From positions 1 through 34,583 of the forward strand of contig JAHQWH010000101.1 of NCBI GenBank assembly GCA_029856105.1: a stretch of 34,583 bases of DNA, written 5' to 3'. A program made the position numbers and the translations under genes. The notes beneath the pieces were generated by a model. That model did no database searches. It saw only the letters and a list, made by a program, of their open reading frames with translations, and was not told the origin of the DNA. Source of the DNA: Promethearchaeia archaeon. Its GTDB lineage: Archaea > Asgardarchaeota > Lokiarchaeia > Sigyniarchaeales > SOKP01. This document shows positions 8,392 to 16,244 of this stretch, in pieces. The number at the start of each line of letters is the position of its first letter. Position 1 is the stretch's first letter.

Positions 8392-8955
8392 GTGAAAAAT
8401 TTGGTTTTGCTTATTTGTATTACGGGAGCTAGTGGTGCTAACCTAGCGATTATCTTGCTACAACAACTGAAGAAAAAGGAAATTGTAACTGAATTAATAA
8501 TATCAAGAGTAGCTGAGAAAATCATTGATATTGAAACTGATTTTAAGCTAAATGATATAATTGATTTATCAACAAAACATTACGACGTTAATGATTTAAC
8601 GGCAAACCCCGCAAGTGGTTCTTATAAAATTGATGCAATGGTAATTATTCCGTGCTCGATGAAAACCTTGGCTTCAATTGCTAATGGTTATGCAGATAAC
8701 TTAATAACCAGAGCCGCAGATGTAACCATTAAAGAACGAAGAAAACTCATCTTAGTAGTTCGAGAAACTCCTTTTAGCGCGATTCACCTGGAAAATATGC
8801 TTAAATTAGCAAGAATTGGAGTTATAATCGCACCACCAATTCCTTCTTATTATATTAAACCTAAAAATATCAATGAACTAAATAATTATTTCATAGGAAG
8901 AATACTTGATCAAATAGGTATTGAAAGTGGGATAAAGAGATGGGGGAGCTATTGA
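8392..8955 (+). CDS. ubiX: UbiX-type flavin prenyltransferase
   Basis: Makes prenylated FMN by joining a dimethylallyl group to reduced FMN; the cofactor serves UbiD-family decarboxylases. Family marks are the nucleotide-binding GASGA near the N-terminus, SGSYKIDAMVIIPCSMKTLA, the ADVTIKERRKLILVVRETP block and APPIPSYYIKP. Length (about 187 residues) is normal. The start is GTG 8392 or the adjacent TTG 8389; no ribosome site is visible, so the message may be leaderless. Its 3' end overlaps the convergent kinase-isomerase gene by 7 bp. A UbiD-family enzyme is encoded in the same cluster, and the prenyl donor would come from the pathway itself, so this is best read as the cofactor supplier of the archaeal mevalonate route. 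Confidence 0.9.
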   Translation: MKNLVLLICITGASGANLAIILLQQLKKKEIVTELIISRVAEKIIDIETDFKLNDIIDLSTKHYDVNDLTANPASGSYKIDAMVIIPCSMKTLASIANGYADNLITRAADVTIKERRKLILVVRETPFSAIHLENMLKLARIGVIIAPPIPSYYIKPKNINELNNYFIGRILDQIGIESGIKRWGSY

Positions 8956-10853
8956 TTCACCCATTGATATAGTTCTCCAAGCAGAACTCGCTTGTCCTTG
9001 TTGCCCTTAAGATTTTTTATGTTTATTATATTCGTTAACCACAAAGAAGAACGCAACTCGTCTTTCAATGTTTTTATTTCTTTAATTGTGTGAATAGAAG
9101 TGTTGTTGTTGTAATCTTTCCAAGCAGATAATAGAAATTTATAAGCAAATCCTCCGATATCAGCGCCTAATGCGATGCTTTTAGCAATATCTATTCCATT
9201 TCTTAGTCCACCAGTGGCTATAATCAATTTTTTAGAAACCTCTCTTACATATAGAATGGTTAGAGGTGTGGGGATACCCCATTCTCTAAAAGAATCTGCG
9301 AGCCTTCTGGTATATTTTTCAAAACTAAATTTATCGCGATGAGATTCAATTGCAGCAAAACTTGTACCTCCAGTGCCTCCGACATCAAATCCATCAAAAC
9401 CTAGAGAATCAAGACTTAAGGCTAAATCCTTATTGAAGCCAGTTCCCACTTCTTTTGCGATTATTGGAATGTTAATTTCTTTTCTAATTTTTTGAAATTT
9501 TTCAGAGAAATTTTTATAGGATATATTTCCATTGCTTTGGACCAATTCGTGTAAAGCATTAAAATGAATGGCCATTACATCTGCTTTTACCATTTCAATA
9601 CATTCAATAAAATCTTCTTTTTTAAAGGTAGAAGAATTAATTTGGCCGATTCCTATATTTCCAATTATCGGAATGTTAGGAGCAACTTCACGAACAATCT
9701 CAAAAGACTCAATGGTAGAGGGATCTTCCAAGCCTATGCGTTGACTGCCTACGCTCATTATGATGTTTTCTTCTTCTGCGGCTTTAGCTAAAATTCTGTT
9801 AATTGCTTTAGAGATTGGATGCCCACCGGTCATAGCGGAAATACAAATTGGAGCGGAAATATTTTTATTAAAAAACATTGTTGAGATGTCTATATCATCC
9901 AATTCGACTTCCGGAAGGGAATGATGAATTAATTTTATGTTATCAAAATAATTTTTTATGTGTTGAACATTAGATATGATTGGAATCTTGAGATGTTCTA
10001 ACTTTCTCGTGTATATCTCTGATTGCTTTTTTTCGTCATAAATTCCACTAATGTTCGTACAGATTAATTTTTGATTGTTTAAGGCCTTAAGGATGTTCCC
10101 CTCCGTCAGACCGTTTATAACTTGGACTGGAATATTTAATCTAGAAATTTCCTTAATCGCGTGAAGTTTTCCTCTAATACTTCCTGTAACATCAATTTTA
10201 TTTCCTAAATCGGCTAATTTAATATTATCTATCTCTTCAAGACTAATTTCTGAAGCTAACTTTATAATTTTTTTACCATCTTCAATATCTTTCACAAAAA
10301 TTCCATCTTTTTCAATAGCAAAAATAGCTTTAGAAATGCTATATTTATTCAGGTTTTTACACAATTCCAAAATTATGCGATCTCCAGAAATTATTGAAAA
10401 ATTGCCTTCTTTATCAAGAATAACGTCTCCATATAAAACTGGTAGAATTCCAAGATCAAGCGAAGTTTCAATTGGCTCGATAGATTCAAAAGAAATCTCG
10501 TTTAAACGTTTGATAAATATACTTGAAGGTTGAATGGAAAGAGCCGGATACTTTTTTTCTAAAAACTCTTCAATTATTTGCGAATTGAATTTAATCATCG
10601 CTTCGTGCGTTTTAGTTAGCCCAAATATCTGATTTTTAATAGAAATATTGATTCCTTGAGAAATGTTATATTTTTTAGCAATCGGGTGTCCAAAGGAACC
10701 TCCTCCATGGATTAAGATCAATTTTTTATTAGCGTCGATAATTTGTTGAATTGCGCTTTTTACAACTTCCTCTCTGATAGAAAAAGGAATATTTTTATCA
10801 GTTAATAAACTCCCACCCAATTTTAACAGAAATATTTCATTACTACTTTTCAA
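8949..10853 (-). CDS. Bifunctional isopentenyl phosphate kinase - type 2 IPP isomerase fusion
   Basis: One 634-residue chain carries the last two C5 steps. Residues 1 to about 265 are isopentenyl phosphate kinase (amino acid kinase fold): LLKLGGSLLTDK, HGGGSFGH (49-56, His56 matching the catalytic His of archaeal IPKs), GDVILDKEGNFSIISGD and DVTGSIRGK. Residues from about 275 are the FMN-dependent type 2 IPP/DMAPP isomerase: ISAMTGG (338-344), GSQR (369-372), HFNALHE (430-436), AKEVG (466-470), GGTGGTS (492-498) and ATGGLRNG (546-553). Each half has the full length of its stand-alone family. The Gln of the isomerase motif HLNPxQE is replaced by His435; the following Glu is kept. The start is TTG 10853; an out-of-frame ATG lies just inside. 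The gene follows mevalonate kinase by 13 bp. Confidence 0.9.
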   Translation of the reverse strand: MKSSNEIFLLKLGGSLLTDKNIPFSIREEVVKSAIQQIIDANKKLILIHGGGSFGHPIAKKYNISQGINISIKNQIFGLTKTHEAMIKFNSQIIEEFLEKKYPALSIQPSSIFIKRLNEISFESIEPIETSLDLGILPVLYGDVILDKEGNFSIISGDRIILELCKNLNKYSISKAIFAIEKDGIFVKDIEDGKKIIKLASEISLEEIDNIKLADLGNKIDVTGSIRGKLHAIKEISRLNIPVQVINGLTEGNILKALNNQKLICTNISGIYDEKKQSEIYTRKLEHLKIPIISNVQHIKNYFDNIKLIHHSLPEVELDDIDISTMFFNKNISAPICISAMTGGHPISKAINRILAKAAEEENIIMSVGSQRIGLEDPSTIESFEIVREVAPNIPIIGNIGIGQINSSTFKKEDFIECIEMVKADVMAIHFNALHELVQSNGNISYKNFSEKFQKIRKEINIPIIAKEVGTGFNKDLALSLDSLGFDGFDVGGTGGTSFAAIESHRDKFSFEKYTRRLADSFREWGIPTPLTILYVREVSKKLIIATGGLRNGIDIAKSIALGADIGGFAYKFLLSAWKDYNNNTSIHTIKEIKTLKDELRSSLWLTNIINIKNLKGNKDKRVLLGELYQWVNQ

Positions 10854-10866
10854 TTTTAATTAACAC

Positions 10867-11833
10867 TCATCCTATCATTGTTCTCCAGGCGTCATAGCCT
10901 TCTTTTTCGATAGCCTTGGCGATAGATTCTTGAATTTCTTCATTTTCTGCTAAAGCGATTACTAAACCACCTCGACCCGTCCCCGTCATTTTAGCTCCAA
11001 CCGCTCCATTTTTTAGTGCTATTTCCACTAATTTATCGTTAATTTCTCCTGAAACTGTGATTTTTTGAAGTAATTTGTGGTTATGGTTCATTAATTTGCC
11101 TATAGTGGCAATATCACCTTCAAGCAAGGCTTTTTTTGCTTTTTCTGATAGAGCCTTATATTCATTTAGTATCTTCTCAAATTCTTCTGAATTAGTTTCC
11201 TTTAAACGTCGAACATCAGCAACTACTTCCGTTGTTGAAGCTGTTATTCCTGAATTTGCGATTGTCAAGGGTATCTTTTTTGGCGATCGAAGGAAGTCCA
11301 TCGTATTTTTTCCACCACTTAAATTTTTCGCAAACCAAATCAATCCACCATAAGTCGAAGCTGTATTATCAATGCCAGAAGGGGTTCCGTGATAAGCTTT
11401 CTCTCCTTCGTATGCGGCCTCGTTTATCTTTTCATCGTCTAACTTTAGATTAAAGCTATCGTTGAGGGCACGAGCTAAAGAAGTGCATTGAGCTGCAGAA
11501 GCGCCAACTCCACTTGCAGCAAATAAATCTCCGGCAAAAGTTATTTCAAGTTTTTGACTATTTATATCAATTTTCAAATGCTCCAATACATTTCTAATTG
11601 ATTGCATAGCCTCTTCGTATTTCTTTTTTTTATAACCCGGTGTAGCAGGTCTCTGATCGTCGACAGACCAGTTTTGTCCGTTAACAACTTTAACATCTGC
11701 GGTTGTATAAGTACCTAATGCTGAAGCGATAGCGGGAAGACCATAAACTACAAAATGATTGCGTCTACTGCCAAAATTGGAAGTAAATTTCGCCAAAAAG
11801 AATGGTCTTACCATATCCTTTTCCAGTTCCCGT
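10867..11833 (-). CDS. mvk: Mevalonate kinase, interrupted by a 31-nt insert (predicted mini-intron)
   Basis: GHMP-family kinase that phosphorylates mevalonate. Motifs: HFVVYGLPAIASALG, the ATP loop ASGVGASAAQC, HGTPSGIDNTAS and KMTGTGRGGLVIAL. The long reading frame has an ATG at 11814, but translation from it gives a non-homologous leader (MVRPFFLAKFTSN...) in place of the first GHMP strand. That strand, GTGKGYGKTILFGE, is present in another frame at 11830-11789. Removing exactly 31 nt (11758-11788) joins it to HFVVYG and gives a normal 311-residue enzyme with the active-site Lys of GKTILFGEH. This upstream segment begins at ACG (11833), 5 nt after a strong GGAGGTGA and directly after the stop of the dehydratase small subunit, in the same frame. 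So the functional product seems to need removal of the insert and a non-AUG start; a decaying gene is the alternative. Confidence 0.8.
11758..11788 (-). other. Candidate 31-nt bulge-helix-bulge intron in mevalonate kinase mRNA
   Basis: As RNA on the minus strand, the inner helix UUUACU (11787-11782) pairs with AGUAGA (11769-11764, one U-G pair). A U-C mismatch, CCA/UGG and an AUUU loop lie above it. Below it is a 3-nt bulge AAA (11790-11788), then GGCG (11794-11791) facing CGCA (11763-11760; three pairs plus a terminal G-A), then a second 3-nt bulge AUC (11759-11757). Cutting after the second base of each bulge, as archaeal tRNA-splicing endonuclease does, removes 11788-11758 and joins GGC GAA to CAT TTT, giving FGE-HFVVYG. 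The outer helix is weak, so this is a relaxed form of the motif. Confidence 0.6.
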
Positions 11834-12223
11834 TTATTTCACCTCCACAGTACCTTTTGAACCATTAACAATAATTTTTTGTCCATTTTTAATACAATTA
11901 ATATCAATTTTATCTACACATGGAATTTCACTAATTATACAACCCACCGCTATTATTGTATCGATACTCTCGTTTACGATTGCTGCTGGAGCCATGTTGT
12001 TTTTTTTCATCCTATACATCGTGTACGACCCTACAGTCGAGCCTTTACCAGTAGGAAAGACTAGAGCTTTTCCTGTAATGGATTGTCCTTCAAGATCGTG
12101 CCCAACCTCAACAACTATACCGGTGTCAGGATCTACACCGCCATAAAATGATATCCCATCTTTGGTTACTATCGCTTCTGCCTCAGCAATTCCTTTGTAT
12201 ATTTTTCTTCCTTCTAGCTTCAT
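11834..12223 (-). CDS. Phosphomevalonate dehydratase small subunit (aconitase X swivel, DUF126)
   Basis: Small subunit of the two-chain aconitase-X enzyme that dehydrates mevalonate 5-phosphate to trans-anhydromevalonate 5-phosphate in the archaeal mevalonate pathway. The 129-residue sequence shows DUF126 features: EAIVTKDGISFYGGVDPDTG, GHDLEGQSITGKALVFPTGKGSTVGSY (with the active-site Ser region GKGST) and APAAIVN. Its ATG overlaps the large-subunit TGA by four bases (ATGA), which implies translational coupling and equal production. The TAA at 11836-11834 is followed at once, in frame, by the mevalonate kinase coding segment. Confidence 0.92.
   Translation of the reverse strand: MKLEGRKIYKGIAEAEAIVTKDGISFYGGVDPDTGIVVEVGHDLEGQSITGKALVFPTGKGSTVGSYTMYRMKKNNMAPAAIVNESIDTIIAVGCIISEIPCVDKIDINCIKNGQKIIVNGSKGTVEVK
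11839..11846 (-). promoter_or_regulatory. Strong Shine-Dalgarno GGAGGTGA for mevalonate kinase
   Basis: Eight bases matching the archaeal consensus, inside the last codons of the dehydratase small subunit. It is five nt before ACG 11833 and 24 nt before ATG 11814, so spacing favours initiation at the ACG. Confidence 0.65.
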
Positions 12224-13413
12224 TTAATCGCCTCCTCAACGCATTGTTCCGTTGATCCAATTTTTACTTTGAATTTATTCTTTGCGCGGCCGTAATAACA
12301 CGCCTTTGCGGAATCCACCATGATTCCCTTGAAGCGCCCTTTAATTGGAGCCACGACGCAACATGTATCTGCAGCAAATTTTGCTCCAGCATCTTCAATA
12401 ATTTTAGAATAACCAGCTTCGTCTGCGATTCTTTTTGTAGGTCGAGCAGTAGTAATCCAAAATTCTTTCTTTACTTTTTTTCCTTCTAATAATTTTGCAA
12501 TTTTCGCAATTTCGTGAATTGAAGCGTGAGGACAACCTAGACTCACAAAATCTATCTCAAGATCGTCGTCAATAAGTTCAGTACGAGTCTTATCTAAATC
12601 GTCTTGGTTAATTTCAATAACAATTTCACTTGGTTTAGTGTATTTATTATACTCAGGAGTAATTCCTTCCATATGGAATAATGCTGTTCCACCATAGGTA
12701 GCGACGGAAGCGCAAAAAGACTTAAGCTCTTCAACAGTAGCAGAAGGAATTCCTGCAATATAAGGAATTTTTTTTCCTAATTCAACTAGTTTATCGCCAA
12801 TTAATTTTCCCAGCACGCCAAATTCGTCGGTACCTTTGACTGGAGCGTTTATCTCAAACAAAATTTGACCGTGCCGATTTTCGTCCAAATGATAACCGTA
12901 TTTAGGCGTTTTACCGGTTAAGGCCGCTGCCAATGCACTTGGTCCACCCTCTCGATTCGTTCGAGCACCAATAACGGAATTGGAATAACAAACAGCGCTA
13001 CTTTCGGCCCAAGCAATGTGTTGTCCATAATGAGGCGCGTTTCCAATTAAATACGGTGTACAAGAACATGTCGTAATTATTCCCATTTTTGCAAAAGTAT
13101 CTATAGCTCGATTCTGGTTTTTAGCAAATTCTTCGTCTATCCCTAACGCTCGCCAATTTTCGCGATCCATTCCAGCGGGATTTAAAGTAGTTAAAACTCT
13201 GACCTTCCCATCTTCAGCCATTTCGTTTAAAAATTCCAACCCCGCTTCGCCAAGATTAGCGTAAGAAACCCCTGCTATTTGAACCCCATGAACATCAACC
13301 ATACATTCAGCACCAAATATTTCGCCTAATGTGGTTAATATTTCCATGGATTTCTGGGCAGACTTTCCATGTTTTCCCTCAAGCATATCTTTTTCTATTG
13401 GTTCTAATCTCAT
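12220..13413 (-). CDS. Phosphomevalonate dehydratase large subunit (aconitase X, DUF521)
   Basis: Catalytic, iron-sulfur subunit of phosphomevalonate dehydratase. Recognisable parts are the N-terminal LEPIEKDMLEGKHG, TTCSCTPYLIGNAPHYGQHIAW (about 117-138), ESSAVCYSNSVIGARTNREGG, SLGCPHASIHE (294-304) and DTCCVVAP (352-359). The Cys residues in the last three Cys-bearing blocks are the likely [4Fe-4S] ligands (numbers from TTG 13422). I chose ATG 13413 because GAGG sits four bases upstream; TTG 13422 would add three residues. It starts 19 bp after the UbiD-family gene and overlaps the small subunit, so these genes form one operon. Function follows from the family plus this complete pathway context. 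Confidence 0.92.
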   Translation of the reverse strand: MRLEPIEKDMLEGKHGKSAQKSMEILTTLGEIFGAECMVDVHGVQIAGVSYANLGEAGLEFLNEMAEDGKVRVLTTLNPAGMDRENWRALGIDEEFAKNQNRAIDTFAKMGIITTCSCTPYLIGNAPHYGQHIAWAESSAVCYSNSVIGARTNREGGPSALAAALTGKTPKYGYHLDENRHGQILFEINAPVKGTDEFGVLGKLIGDKLVELGKKIPYIAGIPSATVEELKSFCASVATYGGTALFHMEGITPEYNKYTKPSEIVIEINQDDLDKTRTELIDDDLEIDFVSLGCPHASIHEIAKIAKLLEGKKVKKEFWITTARPTKRIADEAGYSKIIEDAGAKFAADTCCVVAPIKGRFKGIMVDSAKACYYGRAKNKFKVKIGSTEQCVEEAIK

Positions 13414-13432
13414 AATCCTCAATTGCTTTGTA

Positions 13433-14734
13433 TTAAAAATATTTGTTCAAATCTACTCTTGGGAAATCAGCTCTATCAAAGCTCTTTCCTTTAGTCACGA
13501 GTGGTTTTGTTAAATCAAATCCCATTTTAGTTGTCATTTTCGTTCCCGGTTCTGCGCTAGGATCTAAACTACTTCCGGGTTCTTTATCTTTAATTATCAT
13601 GTTATGATCGCCCTGAAAGCGAGTTGCCATTGCCCATTCCACAGATAACGGGTCGTAAATATCAATATCTTTATCTACAATAAATATATGTTTGCAACTA
13701 CTATGACCAATAAATGCACCATCAATAGCTTTTTTACCATCTTCTTCTGATTTTTTATCAATTTGTACAATTGCATGTAGCCATGAACATCCTCCAGGAT
13801 TTATATTAACATCTAAGCATTTAACTCCAATTTCGTTCACTTTATTGAATATAGTTGGTTCTCTTGGCATACCCATCAATATTTTATGCTCAAGCGCACC
13901 AGGTAATAAGGCTTGCCAAATCGCGTCCTTTCTATGAGTTATTTTTTTCACTTCAAAAACGGGTTCTTCTCTTACAACGTCATAAGTTTCTGTTAAGTCG
14001 AGAAAAGGACCTTCAGCGTGTTTTTTTTCTAAATAGACTCGGCCTTCTAATACAAATTCTGCTTCTGCAGGGATTAAAAGATCAACTGAATTCGCTTTAA
14101 CAACTTTTATTGGCTCTAATGCATTTGCAATATGTAATTCATCAACTCCAATATCCACAGAAGTAGCTCCGGCAATTAGAATGTTAGGAGTGTTACCTAT
14201 GCAAAAAGCAACATCTAATTCGCTATTTTTCTCTAAAAATGTATGAAAATGTCGACCTCTAACTATTCGAGTGGAAAATTTGTCTTTGGAAAATTGCATC
14301 GCCCGATGAAAATCCATGTTTTGTCCATAATCAGGGTCTCTTGTGATTACGACAGCAGAACTTATGTAATTCCCGCCGTCTTTTTCGCAATGAAATAAAA
14401 TAGGTAATTTATTTAAATCTACGCTTGATTCTATAACTTCTTGACAAGGAGCATTTGATACGATTTTTGGTTCGGAGCGTTCAGTAATTGCTTTTGAAAG
14501 CATTGGTATGATGTCTGCGGGAGTTACATTGAAATACGAAGCAATTACATTCTTAGTACAGAACATGTTACCAACTATTCTGAATTCTGATTCTTTAACA
14601 TTATTAAACATTAAGGGGGTTGGTTCTTTCTCTTTTAATATTCCAGAAATCTCTAACTTCTTCGAAGTCTCGACATCTACCTTTTGAAGGAGTCCTTTCT
14701 CATCAATATTATTTATATAATCTCTAAATCCCAT
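13433..14734 (-). CDS. UbiD-family decarboxylase, likely anhydromevalonate phosphate decarboxylase
   Basis: Prenyl-FMN-dependent decarboxylase, 433 residues, expected to convert trans-anhydromevalonate 5-phosphate to isopentenyl phosphate. UbiD marks are YISSAVVITRDPDYG with FHRAMQ (about 123-147), RIVRGRH (156-162), HAEGPFLDLTETYD (239-252; the EGPF Glu belongs to the catalytic set) and GMPREPTI. Specific substrate is assigned from context: it lies directly upstream of both aconitase-X subunits, with UbiX, IPK and mevalonate kinase nearby and no ubiquinone genes. An 88-bp gap separates it from HMG-CoA reductase, so it may have its own promoter; GAGAT lies about 8 bases before the ATG. Confidence 0.9.
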   Translation of the reverse strand: MGFRDYINNIDEKGLLQKVDVETSKKLEISGILKEKEPTPLMFNNVKESEFRIVGNMFCTKNVIASYFNVTPADIIPMLSKAITERSEPKIVSNAPCQEVIESSVDLNKLPILFHCEKDGGNYISSAVVITRDPDYGQNMDFHRAMQFSKDKFSTRIVRGRHFHTFLEKNSELDVAFCIGNTPNILIAGATSVDIGVDELHIANALEPIKVVKANSVDLLIPAEAEFVLEGRVYLEKKHAEGPFLDLTETYDVVREEPVFEVKKITHRKDAIWQALLPGALEHKILMGMPREPTIFNKVNEIGVKCLDVNINPGGCSWLHAIVQIDKKSEEDGKKAIDGAFIGHSSCKHIFIVDKDIDIYDPLSVEWAMATRFQGDHNMIIKDKEPGSSLDPSAEPGTKMTTKMGFDLTKPLVTKGKSFDRADFPRVDLNKYF

Positions 14735-14822
14735 AATTATTATCTCAAAATTTTATTTATCGTTAATAATACCAATAATAGTGGTTTTTATTAGAGGAAT
14801 TTATGATACACTTTTTATAAAA

Positions 14823-16115
14823 CTAAAGGTTTTCCTCATCAATAATTTTCTGTAAAATTTCTTTTGCGTAATCAACTCGGATTTTGCCGTCTTGGACCAA
14901 CTTGTTCGCAACTTTTTCTATTAGTTCATCTGGAACACCAGCAGTTTTTGCGATATTCCGCGAATGTAGCACCATATGACCCTTCTGGATCCCCTCCGCG
15001 GCTAAAGCCCTTAAGGCGGCTACATTCTGGGCTAATCCTAACGCCGCAGCAATTTGAGATAACTCTTCTGCACTCTTAACACCTAAAATTTTCAGTGCTA
15101 ACCGTGCCATTGGATGAATTTTTGTCATTCCTCCAACAATTCCAAGAGCTAGGGGGACTTCTATCTCGCCAACTAAATTTCCGTCTGAGTCAGATTTAAA
15201 TTTCGTAAGGGGTTTGTATTTACCACTCAAGGAAGCGTAAGCGTGAGCTCCTGCTTCAATAGCACGAGTGTCATTTCCTGTTGCTAAAGTTAACGCAATT
15301 ATCCCATTCATTATCCCTTTATTATGGGTCGTTGCTCTATAGGGATCGGCAAGCGCAAATTCATAAGCATTTAATATACCCTCAACTATTTCTTCTCCAC
15401 CTAACAAGTTCTTATCAAATACTGCTTTACATTTCGCAATTCGATGTGTAGCCAAGTTGGATACGATTCGCAAATATATCTTCCCTTCACTAATTTCTTC
15501 TATATAAGGACTTACGGCTTCAGCCATAGTATTTACTACATTAGCGCCCATAGCGTCCAATACATTAACCAGAAGGTGAAGGATTACCATTTTGCCTTTT
15601 TTTGTTTCTATTTCTCGAATCTCTATATCTAGAGCACCACCCCCTAGCTTATTTAGTAAGGGGTCTTGCTCATTTGCAATTTTTAAGATTTTTTCCTTAT
15701 TTCTCGCTAAAATTTCCTTCGCAGCAGCAATATCTTTTAATTGAGTTATTTGTATTTGAGAAATCATGATTGATTTAACTTCTTCAGACTGAAAACCCCC
15801 GTTTTTTCTTGCTATCTTAGCTGCGTTAGAAGCAGCGGCCACAACTGAAGGTTCTTCAATCACCATGGGCAAAATATAATCTTTTCCGTTGATCCTAAAG
15901 TTTAAAGCAATACCCATGGGCAATTGGTAACTCCCAATTACATTTTCTATTAGCGTGTCAATTTGAGTGGGCGTAAAATACCCCAAAGATTGCAATAGTT
16001 TAATTTCTTCGTGTTTTAAGTTAATTAATTTAGCTATTTGATGTTGGCGTTCTTCCAAGGATAACTTATAAAAACCCGAAATATCTGAACGAATTTCTTG
16101 CATCTCTTTATTCAC
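14823..16115 (-). CDS. HMG-CoA reductase, class II
   Basis: Reduces HMG-CoA to mevalonate. The 430-residue sequence is collinear with the soluble class II (Pseudomonas mevalonii-type) enzyme, not the class I form of most archaea and eukaryotes: ENVIGSYQLPMGIALNF, DAMGAN (187-192), DPYRATTHNKGIMNG and ATGND. Catalytic residues are all present: Glu88 in EEPS, Lys266 in THNKG, Asp282 in TGND and His384 in LHSRNIA. There is no membrane anchor. It lies between HMG-CoA synthase (129 bp upstream) and the UbiD-family gene, so the biosynthetic direction is likely here even though many class II enzymes are catabolic. Probably acquired from bacteria or an early archaeal branch. Confidence 0.94.
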   Translation of the reverse strand: MNKEMQEIRSDISGFYKLSLEERQHQIAKLINLKHEEIKLLQSLGYFTPTQIDTLIENVIGSYQLPMGIALNFRINGKDYILPMVIEEPSVVAAASNAAKIARKNGGFQSEEVKSIMISQIQITQLKDIAAAKEILARNKEKILKIANEQDPLLNKLGGGALDIEIREIETKKGKMVILHLLVNVLDAMGANVVNTMAEAVSPYIEEISEGKIYLRIVSNLATHRIAKCKAVFDKNLLGGEEIVEGILNAYEFALADPYRATTHNKGIMNGIIALTLATGNDTRAIEAGAHAYASLSGKYKPLTKFKSDSDGNLVGEIEVPLALGIVGGMTKIHPMARLALKILGVKSAEELSQIAAALGLAQNVAALRALAAEGIQKGHMVLHSRNIAKTAGVPDELIEKVANKLVQDGKIRVDYAKEILQKIIDEENL

Positions 16116-16244
16116 ATTAATCTTAATTTGAAATTATTTATATCATCTTCTAATTGTCTTGCCTTAAATAATTTTGAACTTTTGGTTGATAGGAAGGTGA
16201 AAAATAGAAGATGTCATTATTAACGATAATTCTAAAACATAAAT

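Noticed and set aside
10867..11814. Mevalonate kinase simply starting at ATG 11814
   Set aside because: The first 19 residues would be unrelated to GHMP kinases and lack the active-site Lys, while the proper strand lies in another frame just upstream with a strong ribosome site.
13855..14100. Plus-strand open frame of 81 codons within the UbiD-family gene
   Set aside because: Antisense shadow of a clearly conserved gene; no ribosome site and no recognisable domain.
14735..14822. ACCA/TGGT stem with T-run between HMG-CoA reductase and the UbiD-family gene as a terminator
   Set aside because: Only 4 bp of stem, and the T-run is on the plus strand while both genes are on the minus strand.
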